A stretch of DNA of 64,000 bases, taken from assembly GCF_008124765.1 (NCBI RefSeq), contig NZ_VNHS01000005.1, forward strand, positions 310,001 through 374,000. The letters run 5' to 3'. This document shows positions 54,101-61,607 of the stretch, one piece after another. How positions within the stretch are numbered: position 1 is the stretch's first letter; each line of letters opens with the position of its first letter. This stretch comes from Paenibacillus methanolicus. Its GTDB lineage: Bacteria > Bacillota > Bacilli > Paenibacillales > Paenibacillaceae. Both the position numbers and the translations under genes were made by a program. The notes under the pieces were generated by a model that had not been told where the DNA came from, did not search any database, and saw only the letters and a list, made by a program, of their open reading frames with translations.

Positions 54101-56254
54101 GCCGGCGGCATTGCCGTAACGTCGAACGGCGACGGCGGCAATGCGGCGGAAGGCACATTCACAGCGGTGGATGAGACCCTGTGGAAGGGCGCGAAAGTCG
54201 CCCGCCATATCCGGTTTACGCCAGAGACTGCCTTGCAAAATGGTTCCACGTACACGGTAACGGCGAGCAGCGCGGTGCTGAGCTACAACGGCATACCGTC
54301 CGGCGACGATACGGCTAAACAAGTAACAGTCGCCTCGGCCGATACGACGGCGCCGACGGCGGTCACGAATCCGGCGGCCTTCGCGGAACGGCGCGCGATC
54401 CTGCTGACCTGGGAAGATCCGGCCGATATCGACTTCAACCAGGTCGAGCTGGCCTGGAAGCCGAGAGGAAGCAAGGATCCGGCCCAGACCGTCGCGGTCG
54501 CCAAAGGGCAGCAATGGGCGAGGTTGTCCGGTCTCGAGACGGGCAAGGAATATGAGATCGCCTTCCGCTCCGTCGACCAGACGGGCAACGCGGCCGAGAC
54601 GATCATGATGAAGACGACGCTGTTCGCGGACGAGACGGCTCCCGACACGGTCGGTCCGCTCGACGTGACGAACGTTAGCGCGACGCCAGGCCGCGATTCG
54701 CTGAAGCTAGCCTGGATCGACCCGTCGGCGACTGATTTCGCGGGCGTGCAGATCACTTGGCGCGAAGCGGGAACAGAAGCGATTCAAGGGCCGGTAACGA
54801 TAAACAAAGGCGCGCGGACGCATACCATCGCTGACCTGAAGAGCGGCACGGCGTACGAAATTACGCTGACCGCCTTCGACGAGGCGGGCAACGGTTCGTT
54901 CGGCGTGACCGCGACGGCGCAGACGAAGAGTGACATCGCGGATGTAACGAACGTCAAAGCCGAACCGGGCCGCGATACGTTGAAGCTCACGTGGACCGAT
55001 CCATCGGTTGCCGGTCTGAAACATATTCGGATCGCATGGCGCGAGGAAGGAGCAGCGGAGCAGCAAGGCGCGTTCGACGCGGTAAAGGGTACGCAAGCGT
55101 ACACGGTCGCGGACCTGAAGAGCAGCACGAAATACGAAATCACGCTGACCGCGGTCGATTCCGAAGGTAACGCCTCGACGGGCGTCAAGGTGACGGAACA
55201 AACGACGTCTGCCGGCGGAGGACCTGGCGGAGGCGGCGGTGGCGGCGCGCCTGGTGGCGGTGGTTCCGGCAACGGCAACGGCCAGCAGCCGGATACCGGG
55301 ACCGGCTCCATCGCGACCGGACCAAGCGGCGGTAACTACGCGCTGCTGGACGGGAAGCTTATCGTGATCGTGCCAGCCTACGCCTATTCCGCGGACGCTG
55401 CTATCGCCGCGAAGCGGAAGCAGGTCGGTTCGCTGGCAGGGACGGTGCTTAAGCCGGTATCGGAAGCTTATGAGCTATCCGGGACCGCGCCATCCAGACC
55501 GATCGAAATGACGATCTCGTACAGCAAACAGCAAGCAGCTGGCATTGATCCTCGGAAATTGGCGGTATACAGTCAGCTTCCGAACGGACAATGGAAGCAG
55601 ATCGGCGGCCTTGTACAGAAGAACAAAGGCACCGTTACGGTAACCGTGTCCAGCCTAGGCACCTTTGCGGTGCTGGCTGCCGATCCGCGTTTCGGGGATC
55701 TGAACGGTCACTGGAGCCGCTCGGATGTCGAAGTGCTGGTTAGCCGCGGCATGATGGACGGCGTCGGCGGCGGCGAATTCAAGCCGAACCGTCACGTCAC
55801 GCGCGCGGAAGCGGCGAAAATGATGGTCACGCTGGCGCTTGCCTTAGGGCGCCCGACGGCGCTCGCGTCCGGAAGCTTCTCCGACGTCGACGCCGGCGCC
55901 TGGTACGCGGACGCCGTCCGCCAGGCGCAGACGCTGGGCATTATCGAAGGCGCCGGCGGCAAGTTCCGGCCGAACGATTCGATAACCCGCGCCGAGCTGG
56001 CGCTTATGTTCGCCCGCGCAAGCGGCGCCGATCTGTCGGAGATGGCCGATCGCGCGGATCGGATCCTGGCCCCATTCTCCGATGGCGGCCGGGTTCCAAC
56101 CTGGGCGCGGCAAGCTGTCGCCTATGCGGTTGAAGGCGGCTTGATGAAAGGGGCGCAGCATGCGCTGAATGTCGGCGGTCAGGCGACCCGCGCCGAAGCG
56201 GCTGTCATGCTGCTTCGGACGCTGGAAGCCAAGTCGCCGCTCGCGACCGACTGA
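45143..56254 (+). CDS. Giant SLH-anchored surface protein with a degenerate subtilisin-like domain
   Basis: 3703 residues. A signal peptide spans 1-34. Residues about 93-200 form an acidic Ser/Pro/Glu linker. A subtilase-like domain (about 225-480) keeps AVIDTGVD (Asp237), SGHGTRVAALAAG (His278) and PAGNEG (Asn374), but the usual GTS motif reads GSE (NGSEFAAAM, 438-440), placing Glu440 where the nucleophile belongs. Next come fibronectin-III-like domains (about 492-578, 990-1080, 1092-1180, 1600-1690), two TolB/PD40-type propellers (about 583-982 and 1183-1593; motif SDDGRYVTFES), carboxypeptidase-regulatory-like modules (about 1790-2065), DUF11- and Ig-like regions, a hydrophobic stretch near 2763-2806, an Asp-rich tract near 2815-2850, an SbsA-type Ig-like region, three more FN3 domains, a Gly-rich linker and three SLH domains (about 3516-3700). 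It should be bound to the wall polymer at the cell surface. Confidence 0.88.
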   Translation: MKRKPNTWKRWTRRMAMVQTGVLLIGLSTPFAHAAPASGSQNIQQFFEKFLQQNPQIERNTLDSSALPPNDLTTNSQPTLTNTIKIGTIDNEQPSEDSPSGETGQSAQVEQPSSDSTSNNPSIPGEDISVDVPDSGSNDSSSGDHDGEPSGEAPQDDAGEQPTGDGVIEVPVDGDEAADGEEPGTVGEDGEIPDENSDPLTEFANQWAFGHIETEAATALISAAGTTPKPMVIAVIDTGVDATHPLLEGAVLPGIACTGEGEDICEGDDAGDASESGHGTRVAALAAGLAKLAAPQAQIRVLPVAVGDEDREERLDRLAAGVRAAAQWRGSGGEKVGVILIGLGQRYPGLPSNLSEAVDEVKQAGITILAPAGNEGNPIVVEDEEVGSYYPAALPGVIAVGGYDRLGRPNSNSGASLILPGEALFSASIGGDYSENNGSEFAAAMAAAGASIVRSYSETPAEEALAGGMLSGKWSLKRALETAFPDPNDKTAPTWPEGAQLTASGIGYASVKLDWPLAQDESGSARYEVSQASAKLPGNYLPGQTFGGLKPGTAYAFDVVPVDRSGNRGVPLGVSVETKAVSPIERITATADGAAPNGDSEFASVSDDGNLLAFESEASNLVDGDTNGEADVFVRDRAAGTTRLISRSSSGGDSDGGSYAPLISGDGTYVLFTSHASNLVKGLEAGETEDLYLANLKTGNIERVAESVPAGYIYNTARPYAMSDGARYIVFASYADNGTTNDYNTTWDVFVKDRTTNAVTRITDRLRDFFNPSQLDITPSGRYVTFGINQIGLLQEDINIDDDVYVYDTLYGEYELISHNPQGLSGSNSSRNPSISDDGRYVTFESFAGDISDEDQDYTNDVYVYDRKTRNLKLANYTVDGQASGGENVLAAMSGSGRFVAFESDDSLDPSAVNRSVYIRDLKRGMTYWMGQSPTGDSANADVQRPSVSDDGKHLAFQSRAWNLVPGQEEGAGYTEIYYTTSPAELDQEAPAWEEGAELTVAKYGSTYAALQWPQPKSGSGATPAYRIYRNGELVGSTTEPSFLVTNLKPGASYAFKVAAGSVDHKWGSAALSAPLTTLAEAETDAPGGASDARFEVQPGQVAVSWTDPSDLDFMYVQVLWRKLGAPDDKTNATRMLPKGKQKALITNLVNDTSYQFAFAVYDAEGNKRVYSADTVTMGPGPRIARVTGSDTDGDNMSGFGGIQISADGRYAVFESSSPRLAEGDTNGGMDVFLYDYEHGTVQLISRDELGMPGDGQSMKPDISGDGRYIVFQSDAQNLMGAVSSGPDTQIFVMDRDADGNGKFDEPGGVTLKRISESPMGDPANNYSETPAISADGKTIVFISRSDNLSDIKTNQTEQLYIYDNGSPEGGLSLLLNAEGKLPNGSMSEPDVSGDGKTIVFGTQATNLAPDTNESEDAYLYDAATRTFTPLTHFNDEQPHYYNEVAHPTVSLDGKRVAFAYQGYEFSAFDIYVYDRGGDTPSVKRITDKPDENLYYYNSKQPSISPDGRYVAFSSDLPNLVAGDKNGNTDVFLYDLQASKARLVSRAFNGEQGNGSSYNPAVSEGGKVVAFRSVAENLVTGDFNGVDLFVTETDDEAGEGELASLTAELLEGGKVKLTWSAPSAASDIAAYEVVRTGSNQMPVTIATLGADQRTYTDQPETLGVFSYHVIAVDGQGAKRPYSESKIVRVTDLVIRSVSYHTPLIQNRYAAIGGRIAISATGTAEASAKAVLTYRHGAETRTAETNLTERATGGYEGALTVPEGASELLALQIVLAKDGSEAAKSALSGSIRVGGALRVAFDTPHGDLLKDAYLSVSSAAMKTRAGMKLSGGGEVVLAGLPQASDYRISLVTDSGLELFAKLGDRTYTVTWGAEEKQSLTPGFESALLTRIVGPDGNALSNIDVTIWDEAGVVLRTGETSAQGTISLLKGRQSGEKLSVEASDASQAYLWKSKDTELSPGANEIVLALDERPKAKVSGKVTYADGRAAVKADVTLIQTIDGNTLTKTAKTDASGNYAANVFAGDIKLLAAVAKFGRSRIESLKLEPSETSRINLELQEGVPTSVQIKLFTKHLGAEWVGPLELDWRTIAHYHFTVPTHTVLSSGNPMMIKASPGDEVRMCARGVESHLPDACGTATVGEDGTTGLEIRMEDLGTRFKGELVAILKPDQGWPSMNLFKLDAQGKRQLVLENPIKARAFEFPLPGEGRYVAQIKTGGRIVEREFEARRGEPSDLGKIALQEKAYYGGQSGNGLTLTPGRVALGSDFQVRATFRNQGEAVTDQTKMRFMLPQGVSYVSDSGALNGLITIPDQGDGYVEFSLGQVAKGEAGVLVFRLKLSESMNAASVVLASEMTFAAGRQNVSEIVARAAAEVSSVTLDAPDVTGRRDIKLSGIAKARSTVRVYDGDLLLGETQASSAGTWKLPVNLPDRGEEAIYRLFAESDDGTVKTPSDTKRIRVSKAYPQMTKFSMRQVDGREVTFDPSDGVAKFPYVFAPYLPFIFKVTFTNPDAVKNVNVFAGSESAIAERGDDGVFTAVLRTSNPDGISVSYEAQDVFTVPPQPESDEEYREQLPPDLKDFATEDLKLDTTSDTVHTAAMKGSVPVDGGKVNMSMNYRLERIENYTPPAADRSGSPVRGLRFNYSLSNNQLNVSMTAYIPESEFASLGVEGAIAKMSSAMSGDASAQRSLSAFSGAGAAIKIAVQNAMKWEGAGKVWTAIDTPYSIFDGLGVNDSLKELGDVALSAGGCSPGVAQQYADEANDIAKLAMAYEVAKWSMMLGSLVAGPATFGWGTVGLWMLTNGIGKVMDAHIGAKVDDLKARVANDEDCRDDEDDDEDDNDDNDDNDDRDDDRDDPEDVADPVWIYDPSGYVYEVTEARRVQGVKATVMYKDEATGEWTVWDADWFGQVNPQYTDTVGRYGWDVPQGLWKVVYEKDGYVTAESDELRVPPPHFDVNIPLVSVLPATMTDVHAQAGGSAIDVLFDRHVRLDTIEAGGIAVTSNGDGGNAAEGTFTAVDETLWKGAKVARHIRFTPETALQNGSTYTVTASSAVLSYNGIPSGDDTAKQVTVASADTTAPTAVTNPAAFAERRAILLTWEDPADIDFNQVELAWKPRGSKDPAQTVAVAKGQQWARLSGLETGKEYEIAFRSVDQTGNAAETIMMKTTLFADETAPDTVGPLDVTNVSATPGRDSLKLAWIDPSATDFAGVQITWREAGTEAIQGPVTINKGARTHTIADLKSGTAYEITLTAFDEAGNGSFGVTATAQTKSDIADVTNVKAEPGRDTLKLTWTDPSVAGLKHIRIAWREEGAAEQQGAFDAVKGTQAYTVADLKSSTKYEITLTAVDSEGNASTGVKVTEQTTSAGGGPGGGGGGGAPGGGGSGNGNGQQPDTGTGSIATGPSGGNYALLDGKLIVIVPAYAYSADAAIAAKRKQVGSLAGTVLKPVSEAYELSGTAPSRPIEMTISYSKQQAAGIDPRKLAVYSQLPNGQWKQIGGLVQKNKGTVTVTVSSLGTFAVLAADPRFGDLNGHWSRSDVEVLVSRGMMDGVGGGEFKPNRHVTRAEAAKMMVTLALALGRPTALASGSFSDVDAGAWYADAVRQAQTLGIIEGAGGKFRPNDSITRAELALMFARASGADLSEMADRADRILAPFSDGGRVPTWARQAVAYAVEGGLMKGAQHALNVGGQATRAEAAVMLLRTLEAKSPLATD

Positions 56255-56271
56255 TGAACGCGCAAGACGAC

Positions 56272-56310
56272 AATCCTTCTCGGACCTGGGTCCGAGAGGG
56301 ATTTTTTTTG
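56272..56310 (+). terminator. Terminator of the giant surface-protein gene
   Basis: AATCCTTCTCGGAC pairs with GTCCGAGAGGGATT (loop CTGG) and T8 follows. Confidence 0.9.
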
Positions 56311-56327
56311 ACGATTGCGATCCGCTT

Positions 56328-56489
56328 CTAGCTAAACACGACATAAGCCCCGATCGGCAGGAAGCTTGCGGCCAACAACAGGATGGCGACGCCGGCCGCC
56401 TTGTTGCCGCCCTTCCATGCTTCACGGGCTTGAACCCATGTATAGAGGGTCATGTACAAACAAAGGATTGCCATGATGAAAAGCGTCAT
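56328..56489 (-). CDS. Small two-helix membrane protein translationally coupled to gerC
   Basis: A 53-residue product whose ATG (56489) overlaps the gerC-type stop codon by 4 bp. It has two hydrophobic segments (LFIMAILCLYMTLYTWV and GVAILLLAASFLPIGAYVVF) separated by a short basic loop (QAREAWKGGNKAA). Codon use matches the operon. It is the last gene of the ger operon before the convergent terminator. Small membrane proteins accompany some ger operons in spore formers, but this one was not recognised; a germinosome-related role is inferred from position only. Confidence 0.65.
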   Translation of the reverse strand: MTLFIMAILCLYMTLYTWVQAREAWKGGNKAAGVAILLLAASFLPIGAYVVFS

Positions 56490-57733
56490 CCCGCTTGATC
56501 CTCCTCAATTTCGAGCGGCAGTGGCGGCCCGATCTGCTTGCCGAAGCTCTCGATGCGCATGCGGATCGTGACATTTATCTTCGCCTTGGAAAAGTGCGCC
56601 CCCCAGTCGTACGCCTGATAAGCCTTCAACGTCCAAAAATGCTTGCGGGCGACCAGATGCCATAGGAAAGGCTCGCACTCGTAAGTTTGCTGTATTTTGG
56701 CGATAAAGGCATCGATCTTTGCTTTCAGGCTGTCCTCGATCGACTTGCGCAGCTTCTCCTGCTTTCGAGGGTCCTCCGCATAATCCGTAAAACTCGGAAT
56801 GGAGAGGATTTGCGCCCGCAGCGGCAGCGTGACCTGAACATCGGGCCGCTCCCGGCTCAGATCCATTTTGATGCGCGTATTCCCATCCTTGATCACCCGT
56901 GCGGTCACCTGATAGTCGGGGTTAAGCGGATCCGGATAAGAAGAAATATAGGAATGCGCCATCGACTTTCTACGCAAAAAGAGGGCTATTCGGGTCTCCT
57001 CGCCCGTGATCGTGCCAACCATCCGGCCGGATTTGAATACGGCGGAACCCATGATTTGCACGGGATCTCCGTTCTGTTGGGGAATTTCTCCGGCCAAATA
57101 TTGATCTTCCTCGCGCGCGTATTTCGTCTTTACCCGTTTGGTGGTGCCATAAATAGACAGAAACAGCGTATCGCGGCCAAGCCGCTGGAAGTAGCGGTTC
57201 AACGTCGAGAAAGGCACATAGCCGGTATCCCGCCAACGCTCCTGCATGAACGCGTAATATTTGTGCGGCCGCGTCTCCAGGCGGGGCTTGTTGCGCGTGA
57301 TGAATTCGGAGGCCCGCTCGCGCGAGATGATGAGATTCGTCTCCCGCCTCATCTCCGGATCTCGAATGGAAGAGCCGATGACGTGGTTAAACAGCTTCGA
57401 ACTCGCGAAGGCCTGGCTGATCACGATGGTCCGCAGATGGGCGAAGCTGATCTTGCGGGTAATAACGCTATTGGCAATCTCCTTGGCGGATAAAATATCC
57501 GGCGCGGCGAACGTCACGATGTCGCTGGGCGGTTCGTTCTGAGCAGCCCCTTTGTCGCTGGATCCAACCTGAGGGTTGGCCACCTGGAAGGTGACGGATA
57601 CGAGCCCGTCAGGTGCCTTGTCTAAGCCAAGGACGACGACGAAAGCCTGTTCCTCCAGCTCGAGCTTGTCCCAGCACCCGCCCAGCAGCAGCGCAACGCA
57701 TGCCAGCAAGAACGCGATGATCCCTTTCTTCAA
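56486..57733 (-). CDS. gerC: Spore germination lipoprotein, Ger(x)C family
   Basis: Start is TTG 57733: AAGGAGG lies 8 bp before it and the signal peptide begins there, whereas the frame is open much further upstream through gerB. 415 residues. Lipobox LLGGC then WDKLELEEQAFVVVLGLDKA, the typical beginning of GerAC proteins; ITRKISFAHLRTIVIS, RETNLIISRERASEFI and GSAVFKSGRMVGTITGEET are further family patches. It is an outer-leaflet lipoprotein of the spore inner membrane that forms the nutrient receptor with the A and B subunits. The TTG overlaps the gerB-type stop by 4 bp. Confidence 0.9.
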   Translation of the reverse strand: MKKGIIAFLLACVALLLGGCWDKLELEEQAFVVVLGLDKAPDGLVSVTFQVANPQVGSSDKGAAQNEPPSDIVTFAAPDILSAKEIANSVITRKISFAHLRTIVISQAFASSKLFNHVIGSSIRDPEMRRETNLIISRERASEFITRNKPRLETRPHKYYAFMQERWRDTGYVPFSTLNRYFQRLGRDTLFLSIYGTTKRVKTKYAREEDQYLAGEIPQQNGDPVQIMGSAVFKSGRMVGTITGEETRIALFLRRKSMAHSYISSYPDPLNPDYQVTARVIKDGNTRIKMDLSRERPDVQVTLPLRAQILSIPSFTDYAEDPRKQEKLRKSIEDSLKAKIDAFIAKIQQTYECEPFLWHLVARKHFWTLKAYQAYDWGAHFSKAKINVTIRMRIESFGKQIGPPLPLEIEEDQAG

Positions 57734-58818
57734 TGTACGAGCCTCCTTAGGCGAATCATGCTCCAGAGGACAAACGGCAGCAGGATGAACATGTACGTGC
57801 TGACATGCAACGTCGTATCGAGAACTTGATTCACGCGCGAACTGTTCTCGGGCACCATGCCGATCAACATCGTCAGGCCGGTAAAGGGGAGGATGAGCGG
57901 CTCGAACGTGTCTAGCCCGAGAGAGCGGGCGAACAGAAAGGCGAGCAGGTACACATAGACGGCAAAATGGACCACGGTCGTAATGAGCCAAAATGCGAAA
58001 AATACCGACTCCAAGTGCGAGATGATTTGACCGATCGATGCGGCCCGCGTCAACTGCTGGAACGGGTAAGCCATATTCTCCGCAGGCGGAAAATCGTATA
58101 CGGCAATGTAAACGGCCGTCATGCCGGCGATCTTCACGGCGCAAGCGCCGAATCCGATCCAGGAAGCGATCTTAAATTCTTGCAAATTGCGCATCAGCGG
58201 AATGAAGGCCGTGAACAAGATCATCTCCCCGAAGATGGAGCCGTGATTCGCTCCTTCCCGCAGGAGTATGGGTAATCCCGGCCCGGCGGCAGGGAACAAA
58301 TGCTGCCATTCCACGTCGTACCAGACGAAGACGACGAGGAGCGCGAGGAAAACTTCGATGTAAGGCACGACGATCCAGGCCGTGCGGCCGATCGTCTCGA
58401 ATCCCCGGTTCGCGACGTAGAAGACGGCCGCCATCAGCATGAGGTAGAGCGCAAATAATGGCGTCCGCTGATAGCCCATCGTATTAATGATATCGACGTA
58501 CGTGCGGCTGCCGAACGCCGTCGAAACCAGCGTGACCAGGCATAACGCAAGGCCGATGAGCATGCCGCCCCAGCGACCGGCCGCGAGAAACAGCAGATCG
58601 GTCAGCCCTTTTTCAGGGCGCGATTTTAACATGGCGAGCAACAGCAGGAAGGGGACGACCATCACGCCGAAGGCCAGGAGCGGAATGACCCAGGCGGCGA
58701 TTTTGCCGCTCTTGAACAGGATTGAAGGCGTCGTGTCGGATAACTTCAGACCGACGGTTAGCAGGAGAAGAGCGGTGTATTCCCGCGTCCCGGATTTTCC
58801 GTTTGAACGGCTCAACAT
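57730..58818 (-). CDS. gerB: Spore germination permease subunit, GerB family
   Basis: A 362-residue protein with about ten membrane helices, of the GerAB/amino-acid-permease fold. Recognisable parts: REYTALLLLTVGLKLSDTTPSILF, WGGMLIGLALCLVTLVSTAFGSRTYVDIIN, RGFETIGRTAWIVVPYIEVFLALLVVF, FGEMILFTAFIPLMRN and LILPFTGLTMLIGMVPENS. The B subunit is the ligand-sensing membrane part of germinant receptors in the spore inner membrane. One base separates it from gerA and it overlaps gerC by 4 bp. The germinant cannot be inferred. Confidence 0.9.
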   Translation of the reverse strand: MLSRSNGKSGTREYTALLLLTVGLKLSDTTPSILFKSGKIAAWVIPLLAFGVMVVPFLLLLAMLKSRPEKGLTDLLFLAAGRWGGMLIGLALCLVTLVSTAFGSRTYVDIINTMGYQRTPLFALYLMLMAAVFYVANRGFETIGRTAWIVVPYIEVFLALLVVFVWYDVEWQHLFPAAGPGLPILLREGANHGSIFGEMILFTAFIPLMRNLQEFKIASWIGFGACAVKIAGMTAVYIAVYDFPPAENMAYPFQQLTRAASIGQIISHLESVFFAFWLITTVVHFAVYVYLLAFLFARSLGLDTFEPLILPFTGLTMLIGMVPENSSRVNQVLDTTLHVSTYMFILLPFVLWSMIRLRRLVH

Positions 58819-58819
58819 C

Positions 58820-60349
58820 TTAATCGCCTCCTTCCGGCTTATTCTTGCGTTGACTGTCCTGCGAACGGATATTGAAAGGCCGCAGCCATTGTTTCCATAC
58901 CGGCGGCCGCACGATCAAATCCTTGGAGGAGCGATAGTGCGGGGAGAGCGGCGACAAGAACGGAACCCCGAACGATTTGAACGACACCATATAGGTGATG
59001 ACGCACGTCATCACAAGCGAGATGCCGAAGAACCCCATGAACGAAGCGGCGAACAGCATGATGAAACGAAGGATGCGAACCGCGAAGTTGAAGCTGATCT
59101 CCGGGATTGTAAAGGAGGAGATTCCGGTCAGCGCCACGATGATGACCAGAATCGGGCTAACCAGGTTCGCTTCAACGGCGGCTTGGCCCAGGATGAGCGC
59201 GCCGACGATCCCGATCGTCGGACCGATAATCGAAGGGATGCGGACGGCCGCCTCCCGGACCAGCTCGAAGGCGATTTCCATCACCAGCACTTCGATTAGC
59301 GCGGGGAAGGGGACGCGCTCCCTCGTGGCCCCGATCGCTAGTAACAGGTCGGTCGGAATCATTTCTTCATGGAACGTGCTGACCGATATATAGATGGAAG
59401 GGGTGAGCAGCGCCACGAATACCGCAAGAATGCGTACGACGCGGATGAAGTTGCCGTACGCCCAGCGCAAATATTGGTCCTCCGGCGTGTGAAACAGCGC
59501 CCAGAACGTGACGGGCACGACCATGGCGGTCGGCGAATTGTCCATGATCAGCACGATATGACCCTCCATGAGGAATGAGCAAGCCCGGTCCGGACGTTCG
59601 GTTAGCAGCGCCGAAGGGATGAGGGAATAAGGCCGATCCTCGATATATTGTTCAAGGATCGAAAGATTCGCGATCGTATCGGCATTGATTGCCTTCAGCC
59701 GCTTCTTCATCTCCGTGACCAGCTCGGGGTCCGCCAAATCTTTAATGTACAGCAAGGAGATGTCTTTGGCCGATCGTTGGCCAATGCTGATCGTCTCCGA
59801 GACCAGTTGGCGTTCCTTCAGCTGCTTGCGGATCAGCGAACGGTTGACGGCGGCCGATTCGATGAACGCTTCCTTCGGCCCTTTCAGGACGTGCTCGACT
59901 TGAGGTTCGGTGACGGAGCGGGATTGAAAGCCCGGCGTCTCGAGCGTTAGAGCGCCTGCTTCCCCCTCCAGCAGGAAGATCGTGTTGCCTTTCAGCAGCT
60001 CGCCGGGGAGCACTTGCAGCTCCACGAGCTTCTTACCGGACGGGCTGGTCACGATCTCGCGCAGCACCGCCTCTAATTTGTCCGGCTGCTGATAGGGAAG
60101 GGATGGCTTGGCAAGCAGCGGTTCGAGTATAGTCGACTCGATCAGCTTAGGTTCAGCCGCCCCTTCCAGGAATACGATGGCCGCTTCGGCATCCAGAGCA
60201 GGCACGCGCAAGTTTCGGATAATCAGCGCCGTATTGTCGGGGAAAGCGAATAGATGCTTGATCAAAGTTAAGTTTTCATCCAGCCGTTCCGATAGATGGT
60301 GAGGCATGTTTTCCGGAATACCCCCGGGCGTATTCCCCTTGTCCGACAA
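58820..60349 (-). CDS. gerA: Spore germination receptor subunit, GerA family
   Basis: TTG 60349 is preceded by AGGAGG at 9 bp and is preferred over the ATG at 60376, which contains that site downstream. 509 residues. N-terminal soluble domain starts LDENLTLIKHLFAFPDNTALIIRNL and includes VTSPSGKKLVELQVLPGELLKG; the family core reads PQVEHVLKGPKEAFIES, NRSLIRKQLKERQLV, DRPYSLIPSALLTERPDRACSFLMEG, then a membrane domain with VLVMEIAFELVREAAVRIPS and GPTIGIVGALILGQAAVEANLVSPI. GerA subunits form the channel-like core of nutrient receptors. Expected to be expressed in the forespore. Confidence 0.92.
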   Translation of the reverse strand: MSDKGNTPGGIPENMPHHLSERLDENLTLIKHLFAFPDNTALIIRNLRVPALDAEAAIVFLEGAAEPKLIESTILEPLLAKPSLPYQQPDKLEAVLREIVTSPSGKKLVELQVLPGELLKGNTIFLLEGEAGALTLETPGFQSRSVTEPQVEHVLKGPKEAFIESAAVNRSLIRKQLKERQLVSETISIGQRSAKDISLLYIKDLADPELVTEMKKRLKAINADTIANLSILEQYIEDRPYSLIPSALLTERPDRACSFLMEGHIVLIMDNSPTAMVVPVTFWALFHTPEDQYLRWAYGNFIRVVRILAVFVALLTPSIYISVSTFHEEMIPTDLLLAIGATRERVPFPALIEVLVMEIAFELVREAAVRIPSIIGPTIGIVGALILGQAAVEANLVSPILVIIVALTGISSFTIPEISFNFAVRILRFIMLFAASFMGFFGISLVMTCVITYMVSFKSFGVPFLSPLSPHYRSSKDLIVRPPVWKQWLRPFNIRSQDSQRKNKPEGGD

Positions 60350-60397
60350 TGTCGCTCGCCTCCTCTCATCCGGCATTTTCCAATCGGGTTCTAACGT

Positions 60398-60428
60398 TAA
60401 GATAACACCAATGAAGGAAAGCTATTCC
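60398..60428 (-). promoter_or_regulatory. Candidate forespore (sigma-G-like) promoter of the ger operon
   Basis: On the minus strand GGAATA (60428-60423) and TATCTTA (60404-60398) are 18 bp apart, a moderate match to the sigma-G pattern that usually drives ger operons. The -10 match is imperfect. Confidence 0.3.
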
Positions 60429-60591
60429 AACGGCAGCGTGCCGTCCCGTCAATATCGGAGAATTTGAGGATCTCCTATGAATTGGTAATCGCTGTAATTC
60501 CGATCGGCGGCAAAGACGTGTAATATAGAGGAAGACATGGACGGCAGGGACAAGCCAGCAGCTGCGGTCCGGCAATAGAGGAGGCATGGGG

Positions 60592-61473
60592 ATGCGTATT
60601 GGCGCGATAGAAGCGGGCGGCACGAAATTCGTCTGCGGCATTGGCAACGAGCATGGCGCGATCGAGGATCGCGTTAGTTTTCCGACGGAGCAGCCCGAGA
60701 TTACGATGGCGAACGTGATCGATTATTTCCGGGACAAAGACGTGGAAGCCATCGGGATCGGATCTTTCGGACCGATCGACATCGATAAGGCGAGTCCGAC
60801 TTACGGGCATGTCACGACGACGCCGAAGCCGGGCTGGTCGGGCTTCGATCTGGTCGGGACGCTGAAGCGGGAGTTCGACGTGCCATACGGCTGGGATACG
60901 GACGTGAACGCGGCGGCGCTCGGCGAGGCGACATGGGGAGCGGCCAAAGGACTGGACAGCTGCGTCTATTACACGGTCGGCACAGGCGTAGGCGTAGGCG
61001 TTTACGCGGAAGGGAAGCTCGTGCACGGGCTCGTGCATCCGGAGGGCGGGCACGTCCTCACCCGCAGACATCCGGAAGACGATTTCGCCGGATTTTGCCC
61101 GTACCACGGCGACTGTCTGGAAGGGATGGCGGCCGGCCCGGCGATCGAGCGGCGCTGGAAGGTGAAGGGCCAGGAGCTGCAGGCAGATCATCCGGCTTGG
61201 GGCATCGAAGCATTTTATATCGCGCAGGCGGTGACGGGGACGATCCTCTTGCTCTCGCCGAAGAAAGTCATTCTAGGCGGCGGCGTCATGCAGCAGGAGC
61301 ATCTGTTCCCGCTCATCCGCGAAGAAGTGAAGCGCAATTTAAACGGATATGTGAGCGCGGCCGCGATATTGGATCGGATCGACAACTACATCGTCCCGCC
61401 GGGGCTCGGCAATAACGCGGGTTTGAGCGGCTCGCTTGCGTTAGGCGTAGAGGCGCTGCTGGCGAGAAACTAA
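60592..61473 (+). CDS. ROK-family sugar kinase, fructokinase-like (GmuE/ScrK type)
   Basis: ATG 60592 is 8 bp after GAGGAGG; the ATG at 60586 is only 2 bp from it. 293 residues. The phosphate-binding start IGAIEAGGTKFVCGIG, IGIGSFGPIDID, DTDVNAAALGEATWGAAKG (catalytic Asp), TVGTGVGVGVYAEGKLVHG and the zinc-site segment FCPYHGDCLEG after HPEGGH identify the fructokinase branch of ROK kinases. It phosphorylates fructose or a related hexose with ATP in the cytoplasm. Monocistronic and followed by a terminator; divergent from the ger operon. Confidence 0.88.
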   Translation: MRIGAIEAGGTKFVCGIGNEHGAIEDRVSFPTEQPEITMANVIDYFRDKDVEAIGIGSFGPIDIDKASPTYGHVTTTPKPGWSGFDLVGTLKREFDVPYGWDTDVNAAALGEATWGAAKGLDSCVYYTVGTGVGVGVYAEGKLVHGLVHPEGGHVLTRRHPEDDFAGFCPYHGDCLEGMAAGPAIERRWKVKGQELQADHPAWGIEAFYIAQAVTGTILLLSPKKVILGGGVMQQEHLFPLIREEVKRNLNGYVSAAAILDRIDNYIVPPGLGNNAGLSGSLALGVEALLARN

Positions 61474-61489
61474 GCGATAGATGCGAGAG

Positions 61490-61521
61490 AAGCGAACGGA
61501 GCTTACGCCCTTCGCTTTTTT
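61490..61521 (+). terminator. Terminator of the ROK kinase gene
   Basis: AAGCGAA pairs with TTCGCTT around a 14-nt loop, followed by T-run. Confidence 0.8.
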
Positions 61522-61607
61522 GTTGCCTTCCCTCATCCCGATTTTTCGAAATTGTGTAATTTCTCTAAACTTTGCCGCCGGACATGCCGATTTAAGCTTT
61601 TAGGTTA

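Noticed and set aside
57734..58144. N-terminal extension of the Ger(x)C protein into gerB
   Set aside because: The lipoprotein signal begins at TTG 57733 behind AAGGAGG; the extension is antiphase to gerB coding sequence.
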